Below, one piece after another: positions 21,349 through 34,000 of a DNA stretch of 64,000 nt (positions are counted from its first letter, which is position 1; every line of letters begins with the position of its first letter). Below the pieces are notes generated by a model that had not been told where the DNA came from, ran no database searches, and saw only the letters and a list, made by a program, of their open reading frames with translations. The translations under genes and the position numbers were made by a program. The DNA is from Crocodylus rhombifer. Lineage: Eukaryota; Chordata; Crocodylia; Crocodylidae. Location: assembly GCA_038503035.1 (NCBI GenBank), contig JAVSML010020761.1, positions 186,001 to 250,000 of the forward strand. Direction: 5' to 3'.

Positions 21349-24300
21349 CTAAAAAGAAAAAAACAGTAGCTAATTATAGCACTAATGCTTTATTTATATT
21401 TAATAAGAATTCATTTGAGCCTGGACAGGCTACCATTAACATTCCTGTAGTATTATGCCACTGTGAACCTTTTTACCTCATCAGACAGCAGGCAGCCACA
21501 TCACAATGGTCACAGTGCCCTGCAAGGCATGTCCTCTCTGAACGCCCTAACAGTGACCAAACTGGTCTCTTTTCAGTGTGGCACTTGGGCATGTGTCAGA
21601 TGCTTACGGCAAGGATTTCTGTATTGTTTGTGAACCAGGAACCTGCACTGGGGCATTGCCTACATTAGGCTAAAAGATTGGGACAGGGTAGGTTTAGCTG
21701 TTAGGGTCTCATCCATGCATTAATATAATATCCCTTCTGTGCAAGCTGGTTTCTGAACTCATGCTGAGCCATTAGAATTTGCTGGCTTCAAAAAGCTAAT
21801 GTTGCAACTCCTGTTTGCACATTTTGTTGCTATGGGTAATGTGTATTTTAATCCTGGCTGCCTGAGGGGAGAGTTTATCTACACGTATGCTGTCCTCATC
21901 CTTCTACACACTCGTTTATTAGGCAGCCTGGAAGTACCAGTCTTGTAGGAGTTGACTGCTGGCTATGCATTTATCGGTCCCTCTTTGAGTTCTGCATTAT
22001 GTCACAAGCAGCTTTCATTGCCTCTGACCACTGAATGGCTATTTATTCAAGATAACAGTTTGGTTCTTTATAACCCACCTTCCAAAGACATTGTACTGGG
22101 TGGACCTCTCCTCACTGTAATCCCAGAAGCTCCAAAAGCCTTTAGCAAAACGATATCCTTTAGGATAGTTAAGACCCATGTTTACTATGCAAAAGAGAAG
22201 AGGTACTGTATTTAAACACAGTTGAGAAGTAGCCACCAAACTCCATGTAGCAGTACGTTCTGGATCTGACTTAATTCCAGCAATGCAAGGACAGGTCAGG
22301 GTCATGGACAGCTTTGCTTTACTAGTGGGTGGTGAGTTAGTGAAGGGTGAGGATTTTTAGGCTAAGTACAGACAGTCAAGAAGCCTGGGATGGAATAGAA
22401 TGAACCTTTGCAGGTTAGCCTAACCTACACAGGTCGAACTGATAAGCAAGTGAACAGACATTCACTTTGGATTCTGGAAATGCAGCCACATGCTGCTGTG
22501 GCCCAGGCCAGAAGCTGGGGGGCGCTAAAGCACACCTCCCTGCTGGGCTGAAGCAAACAGATTGGGCCAAGGCTAGCCCGCCCACCCTGCAAGGTGGGGT
22601 TTGCTGGGAAGGTGCAAAGCAACCTGGGATGCTGGCAGACAGTGAGTTAACCTGAATCTGGAGGGGATCTGGGACAGAAGGTCAATAAACCGATTTAACC
22701 TAAATCAATTAAGTCTGATGCTACATCCATCCAGGTTTATCTTAAACCAGTTTCAGCCATTTTGAAAGAGGCTTATGCGCACTGAACTTCTGTTGTGTTA
22801 CAGATCTGAACTGGTTTCCGATCACTTACACTGGTTTGTGTGTAATTTCTGTCCCTAGTCTTAAGGTTCTGGGCTTAAGACAGAACTAAACATGATAACA
22901 GTGCAGTCACAGAACGCTGCTGATTTCTTAGATACGTCTGATACGTAAGCGCACGCCCTGTAACAAATATATTCTGCTACACGTTCGCTGTCTAGCAATG
23001 CCCACGCTCCCACGAACAGTTCTAATGTGTAGCTCACTGCAGCCATCCAAACATCCTTGTCTAGGAGAATAATTCACAAATGGTCCATAAGCAGTGACAC
23101 GCTGGGGACAGGGCCTCACCCTCGTCTTCCTTAAAAATCTTCTGTTAGAGCTTACTTTGTCGGCAGCCCTACTCTTGGGTGGACAGCAGCTGCTGGGTTA
23201 ACAGCTCCCTCTTACAGGAAGTTTCTGAAATGGCAAAAAACTACTGTTTTTGCCACTCCTCCAGCTCTGGCATCTCTTGAAGCCTCATAGATTACTTATG
23301 CCCAGATCTGTGCGAGTCCTTACACCCATCCTATCTGTCCACACAGGAGCTACTGGGAGCCGCTTTTCTTCAAAAGCTGGTCAGGTATGTTTAATTCTCA
23401 GGATGATAATGCTGTTGGTTAAAACAAAATAATACTTTATAGTCAATAGACATCATGAAATTCAACATTATAAATACGATTTTTGTAAGAGAAGCACATC
23501 TAAAATAAAAGCTGCCCAAAAATCATGATTGTGTGATATCAGTAGAGTAACCCCATGACACAGCATTTGTTCTAACACTGGGCTTTGTTCACCCAGGATT
23601 ACCTCTGATTGCCCACTATCATCATACAAGGTGATGATGGTGGCTTTCAGGATTCTCCCACCCAACTCACAATCTCAGCCCGTGCATGGGGAGCTGCAGG
23701 GCACCAGGGATCAGGAACATTTGAAAGCCCAGCCAAGTGCAGGATGGAGGATTTGTGCAATGACTTTTACCTTGGTCCCTGTCCAGCATGGCCTGAACAC
23801 TTACTTCCTGCAGCAGAAATGGCAAGTGTTGGAAAACGGGCTGAGCTCTAAATGGAAACAGCAGAAGGCTCTGACCAGCAGGCGAGTGTCCGGGCACATG
23901 CAGGGAAAGCCCTGACGTGAGGAGGGTTTTTCTAGGAAAGAAGGTTCTTGAGAATTTCAGTTTGCTTTCTCTTTTCAGGACACTGGCTTGGGGGACTCCA
24001 CACCCTGGCAGCTGCTTCAGTGTCCCTCTGCCCTGCTTTGCTCTCATCTCCATCATCCCTTCAGAAGACCAGAGGGCTTCATGACAACAGGTACCACTGC
24101 CTGGGTTCTGCATGCCACTGATGCAGGCATGCAGTGTCAGTGTGGAGATGGGGGGCATCCCCCGGGGGATGCTTAGTACCATGCAATTCAGAAGACTTGA
24201 ACTGCTGCATCCATGGAACTAGAGACCTCAGATGAACAGCACCAGAATAAAAGGAAGCAAAACACATCTGCAGGCAATTACAGCACTAGTAAGAAAGCCC

Positions 24301-25040
24301 AGGAAAGGCTTCAACACAAAGTGAATTTAAATAGCAGTGGACCCATCACTTGTCTGGGCATTCCTCAAAATTATACTTAAAAGCAGCACAATCAAACAAA
24401 AGAAACACTAGGTTTAGTCAATTATCCTGTGCCAAAATACACATTTCCCAAATAGGTCAAATGTGAACAGCAGAATCGTCCAGAGATTTGATACAAAATT
24501 TGAGGCAGCCACATTGCCAAGCAACTCAGTGCACTTAGGTTATAAAAATGTTGTTTCACAATGTTCTATTCTAACTGACACTTTGCAGCAAGTTAACACT
24601 GTCAATCGTTTTGTGCATTAGAAAGAATTGGAAACCCAACATGGGCTAAATGTTCTTCAGTCACATAAAGCAGCTCAACAATAAAAAGAACAGTCTAAAA
24701 AAAGAATAGGCAGAAGATGTGATGCACAGTCTGTGGTCAAACATTAGTCCAGGGCAGTCTGTGACCACAGGGTTAAAGTCAAGGGCTTGAGGGTCCTCAG
24801 ATCAGGACTTATCTTCAGTCTGTCTAAACTCTACTTCTGTTCAGTGCATGAGACTATATCTGGTCCTAAGGACAACATTCACTTCCTCTGCTTGTAAAAG
24901 CTGTGTCCAAATCCCTTTCAAGTTACATAGGAAAGTGCAGAACGGGCAGCTGGCTCACTTCAGGGACTGCCGCCACCTCACAGAACGACCATCCCCTCCT
25001 GCAGTTTGGCACTTGACGTCGCACAACAGACTAGAGTGAG
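21349..25040 (-). other. RALGPS1 3' UTR and downstream sequence
   Basis: The RALGPS1 3' UTR starts at 25040 and runs leftward. Its end is not fixed. Minus-strand AATAAA occurs at 22042-22047 and 21389-21394, giving a UTR of roughly 3.0 or 3.7 kb. The part at 24200-25040 is AT-rich and UTR-like, with no coding potential. A repeat-like stretch at about 22360-22870 is listed separately. Confidence 0.5.
22360..22870. repeat. Possible old DNA-transposon remnant
   Basis: Short arms such as GGTTAGCCTAACC, GGTTTATCTTAAACCAGTTT and AACTGGTTTCCGATCACTT recall the 'AAACTGGTTTAA' ends of old amniote DNA transposons. No clean terminal repeat or target duplication could be fixed, so boundaries are rough. 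Confidence 0.25.
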
Positions 25041-25070
25041 TTACTCGAATGACATAAGGTTGGCAGGTAC
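25041..25070 (-). CDS. RALGPS1: RALGPS1 terminal coding segment with stop
   Basis: Nine codons (VPANLMSFE) are followed by TAA at 25043-25041. The acceptor follows TCTCTTCCAG at 25071-25072. This is the expected RALGPS1 C-terminus. The exon continues leftward as 3' UTR. Confidence 0.95.
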   Translation of the reverse strand, partial: VPANLMSFE

Positions 25071-28000
25071 CTGGAAGAGAATCCAAGTCAGTCAGCAGTG
25101 GAGGACTCCAGGCCCTGCTCATGACAATGAGAAATGGTGTCAACCTACTCCACGTTGCATGTACTGCCAGGTGCTGACAGCATGACTGACCCCAGAACCA
25201 GCTCTGCTTGGGGCTGACCTGCAACATAGGCACAGGGCACTGCCCTACAACCTGGGAAGGAGCCCCAGGCTCTCAGGTGACCCTCCTTGTTCAGTGCACA
25301 CTAAGGAGTTGCTGTGCTCAGTGTGGGGAAGCAAGGGAGGCCTCACATCACACCTCAACCACCACAGCTCATAGCCAGACTGGCAGAAACTCACCCCTGC
25401 CAGAGATTTCTGCAGATGTCCCAGAATGTGGAATCTCACTTGTCCCACTTTGGTCAATGAGCAAGATGAACTGCTGTGAAAATAACTTGATGTGCCTCTT
25501 TGTGCAGCCACAAGGCTCACACATGGGCTGGAGGGAGGCACCCCCATGGGCAGGGGCTTCCTGGAACTTGGGAGAGAGAGAGATGGGGCGGAAAACAGAT
25601 ATTAATAGCTTTACCTGAGGCCTGTTGCTTTTGCAGGCATCATCCAAATGCTTGTGCCACAGTATTGCATGAAACCTTGAACCAGTCTGAAACTTGTAAA
25701 CATTGCCTACAAAATTAAAGAAATCAGAACCCTAAGTTTGTGACTGACAGATGTGCACTTTCACTAAATTATAACCTGTCAGCACAGAAGACAAGAGTTT
25801 AAGTAAATGCATCCATCTGGGTCTCAAATGCCTGGAACTCCTAGTTTCCACAGCAAGCCCTTGAGATAAGGCGGGCCCGGGGGAGCGTGTGCCCAACAGC
25901 CTCTGGGTGAGAGGTGGGAGAGCAGGGACATGCAACACACTTGATGAACACATGGATAGTGGGGCCACATAAAACTGAGGTATAATCAAAGACACCAGTC
26001 TGGGCATCCAGTCTGACCTAATTCATGGGGTGCCTGGTTTCACTTCCCCAGTGCATCCAGGCCCACCATCTGGGCTGTTTTCGGGGATGCACCCATTGTT
26101 TGTGAACCCATCTCCTTTGACAGGCCTTTATCAGTTTTGTCAGTCATCTGCACTGCTCCTCCCCAAAGCTCCTCTGCAAGTCAGAGACAGAATCCACTCC
26201 CTTTATGCTGCACGCAAGCAGAACAGGTCAGGGGATTCAGACTCTGGAGATTTAGCCCTGCTTCACTCAGGCATGAGCTGCCCCAGCTGAGTAGCAGGGG
26301 GGAGGCACAGGGCAGACACCACAGAGCAGCTGAGGGGCAGTAAAGCCCTGCCCTCTGTTAACTGCATACACTGCGGGTAACTGTGGGCCTGAGGGAACAA
26401 GAGCCACAATGGGGCTCATGACCCCATTCATACCTTCACAACTACCTGCAGGGACACCACTCCACCTTTGGGAACTGCTGATTCAGAGGTCATGTAAGCC
26501 TCTCTTGGTGGGTGACTTACTGAAGAACCACATGCAGAGAATGGGCAATGCTGGCAGCAGTGACATGCTGTGGCTTCATGCTGGCAAGTCATTTCTGCAC
26601 CATCAACAGGACCTCACCAGAGCACCCTTGTGTCTCCCTTTGAATATCTGCTTCTTTATTTTCCAGTGTGGCATATTGCAAATACTGTAAACTAAAAGTG
26701 CATCAAAAGCTATTGCTCCAATCCCTGCCACTAGTGTGTAACGCACAGAAGGGACATCACAGAGCACTACCTTTATCAGGGTTGTTGAGCTGGAAAATAT
26801 CCGGGTGTTCAGGATCATCAGGCAGTGCCACCATCCAGCCCACAACAGAGACTTTTTTACCAGGGGTAGATTTATACTGGAAGAGGCAGACAAAAGTGAT
26901 GGAATTAGCAGTTGTGCAGTTAGGCACTGGGTGGACTGCAGGTCGATATGCCAGCTGGGGACAACCATGTCTGCTCAAATGCACACTCCTAGTAGTACTC
27001 CCTAGAACAAATTTTGTGTTTCTTTACTTACATGTTTTCTTTCTGTGCCTCTTAATGACTTTGCTCCGAAGTAAAGAAGGGTTGATCCTGAGAGTGTAAC
27101 CCAGTATCTAGTCCATGAGGAGAGCTGAATAAGGAAGGAGGAAATGGGAGGAAGTATTAGTGTGCTTAGATACTCTGAATGTCAGCAAACTATGAAGCAC
27201 CAGGAGGATTGCCTATACAAAGGGCAGGAGTTTTGGGGTGGAGACTGCTAGGGCCTGAGTCTCTGCCCGAGTACTTCAGCATTGTTCCCTCCATGTTGGT
27301 GGTTGTAAGACTGCCTGAAGGAGCAAAGAAAACCCAGACTGTCCAGCTGTCTTTTGACAGAAATCCCTGGACTGATCATTTCAGAGCAGGGTGCTGTGCT
27401 GCCCTCACCTGGACACAGCTGATGCCTTCTGCAGTCTGACCAATTTAATTTATCATGCAGCTATTCCACAGTTCTTCAGACCTAGGCGTAGCCCTGAGTG
27501 TTGCACACAAAACCCTGTAAGCATCCAAGGCAATCTGAAAACTTCTAAGACTGGAGTCTGCTTAGTTTCCACTGCATTATTTTCTCCTGCTCCCCACAAA
27601 CAAGGACCAGGGAAGAGTCCCTTGAATTTAGGCATGTGAAGGGCCTGAGTGCTTGGGTGGAGAGGGCCAGATCCCTGGGGTCCTCCATGAGCCTCCTGAG
27701 AGCCAGTCTGTCCTGCTTCACTGAGACACAAGCCCTTGGTCCCCACCAAGGAGAAGGATCCTATAGCCATGGATGCTAACAAGCCCTAGCCAGCTGATGT
27801 TACAGAGAGCTGCTGGCCTCTGGCCCTTGTGTCCTGGCCCAGCAGTGTCACTACCAGCCTCTCAGAGAGACCAGCTGCATAGCAAGCACTGGGGGAAGGG
27901 GAAAAAATCTGGCTCTCACTCTTGAACAGCAAGTGGTTTTGCAGCAGAGCAGAGAAATAACATAGTGGCCTGCTTCCTGGAGAAAATTTACTGTGCTGCC

Positions 28001-31000
28001 TGACCTGGCCCAGCACTGAAGTCTGGAGCCAGCACAGCCGTTATCAATGTAGGATCACTGTGAAGGTCCAACTTACAGTAGGTTTCTTGCCTTCTTTCAG
28101 CAATGTTTTCCTCTTCAATGGCCCTTCCATGGTAATGACTCCTGTGGACGTCCCTATCACGCAGCTGCAGGCTCCTGTTGGGCTGAGACACACATGGCAT
28201 GCACCGAGGTGAGCAGACAGCAGAATAAGTTGTTTTCCCTGGCACTGGCTGGTGTACACAGCATCATCCAACAACTTGGTTTGGGGACACCTGCTTTTCA
28301 GAAATATCTAAACAACCAGAACCAGTACGTCTAAAACTGGCGGCGTACTGCAGAAGCCTGGAGAAACCCTGGAAGCGCCATGCTATGCTGAGCTACAGGC
28401 ACATGGTAATCAATCCAGAAACAGGGAACATTTACCGAGAAGACCTGAAGCTCGGGATCGTACTGTTACTGTGCATAGCACACTCACTTACACTTGCATG
28501 TGGGGACACAAACACCCAGCCCATGCAGTTCTGTTCCAGCAATACTATACAGCAGTTCACCAATATGTGTTGGCCTTTCCCACAACCACTTCCCAGCTGC
28601 CATCTCCTGCTCCAGTCTCAGTTTCTCCACCATCATCTCTCCGCTGCTTGTCTCAACCTCTCCCTGCACAGCCAGTCCCAGTCCTCATTCTGCCCCTCAG
28701 TTCCTTGCCAGGTTTATTTTCTCCACCTTTCATACTGGCTCTTGGTTCCAGTTTCCTTCCAGCACTGCCCCTGATCTGTTTGCCCCATTCCCCCTGGCTC
28801 CCAGTTGCACTCTGCTTGTCCAGCCAGTTCTAGCCTCCAGTCCCCAGGCCCTAGCTTAATCTTTGTCTTCCCTCTCTTCAAAGCAGCCAGCCTCCAATGT
28901 CATGCTGCCTGGGTGCCAGATTTGGGGAGCCACTGATAGAAGAGAAGCACAGGAGAAGCAGGCTCCTTTGCTCTTAGTTCCAGCACCCAGCCCCACCTCA
29001 GCCCAGAGGAGCTGGGAGCAGACAGACACTACCAGGAATATTTTGTTCTGCCCCCACAGCTGGTACAGGCTCAGTCACACTATGGATCAGCAGTATGCTC
29101 TGTCTGAGCACATGCAGGAGCTATCGGAGGCTGCAGCATGCCCAATGAAGGCAGAATCATCAGAGTTTTAAGTTGCTTAAATCAGACTTTTCTTCTGAAC
29201 CCATGTGAATCATGACTTTTTAAAAGTTTTGTATGTAGGCCAAAACCAGGCAGTTTCACAGGGACAGCTCCAAAACCTATAGTTTTCAAAGTAGAGTTTT
29301 TGGAACATAAGCAGATAATGTTCTGGAAAATGGCTGAACTGCTTTGGGTGAAAATTAAAAATAGTCAGCCAGAGGCATGCATTTGGTATGGAAAATTTCT
29401 GCTCAAATGCTGTAATTTTGGGAAAGTTCTAAACAACTGAAAACACCTGTAATGAGAACTGTTGGGCAACCTTAATTACAGGCACTGCTACCAGCTCTGC
29501 CTATTAAACCATATGGGATTAGACTCCATGAGATACTATATCAGCTAGTTTACTTAGCCACCGTGAAACACAACTACTTCAGCTGTGGATTTTGAAGCAT
29601 ACAGAGCCCTACACAGTGGGACTGATTCTTCACAGCCTTGCAAAACAGTTTTAAAACATGATCCGGTAGCATTTTCTACCCACTTTGCACAGATTCAACT
29701 AATTATCCACAGTGTCAGGCTGCGGTGATTTAAGCCTGGAAAAGCGATGCTCAGTTTTTGTGGGCTGCTTCTGCAAAGTCAGATGCTAGCACCAACCACT
29801 GGAAACACAGGAAATGGTGAGTGAATGAACACAGTGAGTAAACAGTGAAGCTAACGTATTTCAGAAGTTCACGGGACAACACAGATTTTGTAACTTTATC
29901 CTGACAGAATGCAAAAAAAGATTCTGGCTTCTGGCAAAGCTGAGCAGATGGCAGGGTAGATCTGCACTGTCTAGATAACTGCCAGTAAATTATATATATA
30001 AGGATAAGCTTTTGTGAGCTGGACATATGGGCAGTGCTCCTAGCCCCGCTCCCCTCAAATAGCTCATTTTGGGGAGAATTACAATGCACTTGCTCTAACT
30101 TTGCACTTTGTCACTTTAAACTGTAAGTGGAGCATTTTTCCCCCCAAAAATTCAAGGGCCTGAACCTGTTTCCATGGAAGCAATATTTTACCATTTTGCT
30201 ATTTTATTTCTCTTGCTTCTTGGACCATACAACTCAGGGTAACAGAAGCACTTACAAAACTTGTGGTTTTGGCACTATAAATTGTGGAAACAAAGAAATC
30301 TAGTCTGACCTGCTGCATTGTAAAATAAGTGCAACATTCACTTTATAACGGAGGACATCAAAAAATCACTTGTGAGATACCCACCATGTGGAAACCATCA
30401 TTGATGAAGAGGCGCTGGGACAGCGCATCTAGCATATTGCTTTGCATTGGTTTCATACCTCCTACCAGAGGCCAAACCTGTACAAAATTAGCATGATATG
30501 CCTACAATCTCTCTGACTTTACCAGACAATATGGAATTAGTATTTCTAGTTTAAATCAGAAATAGTGACAGCAAAGGGTCAAAAACCCACCCTTTTAATT
30601 ACTCTCTGCAATTAATGATTTTCTAAAAGCTAAATTCAGCAAAAAGAGCATCCAATTTTCATGGCAAACCTGCTGAAGAAATAGCATGAAAAGCCCTAAC
30701 CATTCAGGTTCTGCAGCATGGAAGCTGGACATATGTATTAGTTTTAGCACCTAAACTCCCTTCCTTCCCCTAGATAAGAAGATATGTCTCCTATTAGCAT
30801 TACCAGAACCTTTGTGCAGAAATGAAAGGGAAAAATAGACCTCTGAGGGTTGCCACGATCGCACAATGACAGTTTTAAAGAGAAGTTGTATTTGGTTTCC
30901 TGAAGGAAAACACAAAGATACAAATGAGAATTCATGACTGCACGCAAACAAACAGACCCGCCACCCAGCTGTACCTGTAGACACAGCTTCGACTTCGCGG

Positions 31001-34000
31001 AGAACTCCGAATCGGTACCCGCCAGTTGGGCCCCAGCGTGGCGTACAGCCGACCCCTGCGCGGAAATTCAAACGTGAGTTCTTTTCTAATAACAACGCTA
31101 TGGAAAGCACCACCAAAGTCGCATGTGACACAGACAGAGGGAACAATGCTCTATGGACAGCAGCACACCTCGGGAATGGAAAACATTTCAGTTGCATATC
31201 TTCAATTTAAAAAAAGAAGCACATTATTTCCCCCATCTGTAAGTTCAGAATGTGTTTATGGGAGCAAATCTATGTGAATGGACCAACAGAGTCGGACAGA
31301 CGCAGGCTGGGATTTAACATGGCAGATGCAGCTGACATTTAAGAATGGAAAATAATTCCGTGCCAACAAGTTTGTAAAGCTGTTGTCCATTGCTCAGACT
31401 GTACATTTCCTTTTACCTGGACGTATTTCTGCTTTTATGTCTAAGAAGCTACCATCCCAGACTGCTCTGTGTTATCCATGTGTTCCTTTATATTTCATTT
31501 TTGTAATGATATAAGCAATGAGACATATACAGGTATATGTCACAGTTATGTTATTTAGGACACCTCAGCTGCTATGTGACTATATGCCATCCTTGAAATG
31601 GTATAGCTCAGTGATACCTAGTGAGGTGGCAGTTCATAAGGAGTACTTTGGACACGTATGAAATGTATAACTGGGGACCCTTACTGCTTCTGCCTGAAAA
31701 GCATTATAAACTTGGGGGAGGATATCTTGCAAGAGTTCTGAAATGACTGGGCACCAAGTGGTCAGGGGATTTAGTCATTTTAGCTTCTGTATCTAGCATA
31801 AACCAGGAAACAACCCAGACTTCCTGCAACATCTTATCTGAGAGCTGGAAACTGGTTCCGTGTATTCAGTGCTCCTGTACCATCTGTACTGAAAGCAAGC
31901 AACTCCAAATCAGCTCAGGAGCACACATGAGCTCTGATTATAAGGTTTGTTGTTTAAAAAAATATACATATACATTAACATTTATGACTAGGATTTAAAT
32001 CAATATTAAATATCCTGTTGGGATATTTAATATGTTTGGCATCATTTCAGTCACTTGTGATCACAACATTTTGTGTCTGTCTGGGTTCTGATATTACCTT
32101 CCTCCTATAACTGCATGTTAATCCACGGTTGAGATTACTTCTAAAAGCACAGCACCCAGGCAGAAGGCAAAAGGTTTTGGCAGAAGCCCAAGCTCTTTCA
32201 AATTTAGGAACGACATTTCCTTAGCTGAGCTTATGATCTGCAGAATGTGAAGGTTCTAAGCTCTTTTAAGCCACGACATAGGAGATTTGTCATGTCAAAT
32301 GCACGTTCCCTGTGGTCTGCATCACTGTAGTATAAACACCTAGGACGCTTCCTCTTATTAAGCCAACCATGAGCCCCATTCAACAGAAAACTGGGCGTGT
32401 ATAACTAGAGGAACATTGTCCTTCTAAGAATTAACCCTACAGCTGGTTATACAAGTCAGTTACACAAAGGGCAAGTTAAATACACAAAGGAGACCTTAAT
32501 TCCAATCTTTCATGTTCTTCTCATGGAGATTTTTGAGAATAATGTAAATTTTTATAGGACAGTTTAAAGAAAATGGAATAAACAGTAAAACGAAGTCTGC
32601 TATTTTATAGGTGTGGTGCGATACAGTCGGCCTTGGAAGGCACATGCTAGGGATCCTTCTTGCACACACGCACGCATGCACTGCTGCCCTGTACTGATAT
32701 AAATACCTGAGACTCATCTGCATCTACAGTAGTCATTTTGGGAGTTCACTCATAGTTCACCAAGCAGAAACCTGTCTAGACTGCTGGGTTTTGTATTCTG
32801 CACTGCACTGAAGTGGCTAGTTTATAGCCGAGGCTACTTGCAGCAATGACAAGTCACACTCATTGGAAGCCCTAGTAGATACGCTACCCGTAACTCTGTA
32901 GTAATGCAGCTTCACCAGGAGAGCTGTGCAAATAATTGATTTTTCAGTTTATTCGATATACTAAAAAACTGGAAACCTTTTTCCCTTCATTCACCTAAAA
33001 TGCAAAATATCAAGGTTTTTTCATGCCAAAGTTAAAGACAAGAATCCCAAACTATAACAATTTTTCCCAGGGTGAATAAACATTCCATTTGACCCAAAAT
33101 GAAATGTTTACAGTTTATGGCTCAGGTGGCCCCATCTCCTGCTTATATTAAAATAAACTAAGCTATAAAACAAAAGATCATTTCTAACTGAGAAGTAAAA
33201 ATGTACCAGTTAAAAATACTGAAACAAAGAATTTTTAATTTGACTAAATTATTTTTTCCAATTTTGGTCCAAATTATTTACTGAGTTTAACTCAAATGTG
33301 TGAATAGTTTTGGTCATTTCAACACTGCATTCGTAAGAAAATAAAATAGCTGTCCAAAAAATGTAGCTAGCTCAATTCAGAAGGGAAATGCTAGTGTGAT
33401 GCTTTCAACAATGACAGTTTGGAACAGATTCTAGAGTGTTAAATTAACAATTCACTTTACAGAGAATTCAAAATAAACCAACCTTTGGACTGTTAAGCCA
33501 GTCTACTAGAATAAATAAACATTACATTCATTTCCTCAAGAAAAGGTGCTTGCATTTTAAAGCATACGTTACTCTTCAAAAACAATCCTGTCTGCATGTC
33601 GCAATGAATGTTCCTTCTCAATATAAAATGGAGGGAGATGAATTTCAGTAGTAGCTTACATATGAGTTAGTTCTCCGCAGACCAAATTTCTTATAATCTC
33701 TTTCCTATTTGTAGAGTTTCAAGAATAGCTGGAGCTGGGCGTCTTACCCATCGCCTTTTATACTTTTCAAAACTAGTGTGATCTTGATTTTTATGCATAT
33801 TTACTTTCATTTACCACTAAGAGTACTGTTTGGATATGAGGATTCAGGGAAACAACTACATGCCTGCATGGTTTGCCTTTGTGTATACTAGAATTAGGCA
33901 ACGGCCCCAATATAATGATGATGAGGTTTATTGATAATCGTGCTTTAATTATGTGAATTCAGAAAGTCCTGCAAATAACAGGACAATCTCTTTTCTGCCC

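Larger units (their letters stand above)
25071..30974 (-). other. RALGPS1: RALGPS1 introns between the PH-domain exons
   Basis: This interval holds introns 25071-25614, 25707-26770, 26877-27031 (only 155 bases), 27125-28076 and 28183-30974. The sequence is mixed, with a pyrimidine-rich stretch at about 28560-28860 and a (TA)n run near 29990. No confident mobile element was recognised in them. Confidence 0.7.

Noticed and set aside
23468..23665. Minus-strand ORF with GRILKATIITLYDDSGQSEV
   Set aside because: Protein-like at a glance, but no recognisable family, no strong splice edges, and it lies in the presumed RALGPS1 3' region.
27988..28245. Open frame giving [20 protein letters not shown] over the first PH exon
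   Set aside because: Shadow of the true frame; it is closed upstream by a stop and does not agree with the neighbouring exon phases.
30360..30470. Exon-like minus-strand segment encoding [20 protein letters not shown] between two RALGPS1 exons
   Set aside because: Its open frame does not fit the phase left by the exon at 30975 (the compatible frame hits a stop), and it matches nothing in the RALGPS1 protein.
30975..31197. Alternative reading frame of the cassette exon giving [20 protein letters not shown]
   Set aside because: At first it looked like a protein, but the frame giving [14 protein letters not shown] matches RALGPS1 and has correct phase with both neighbours.
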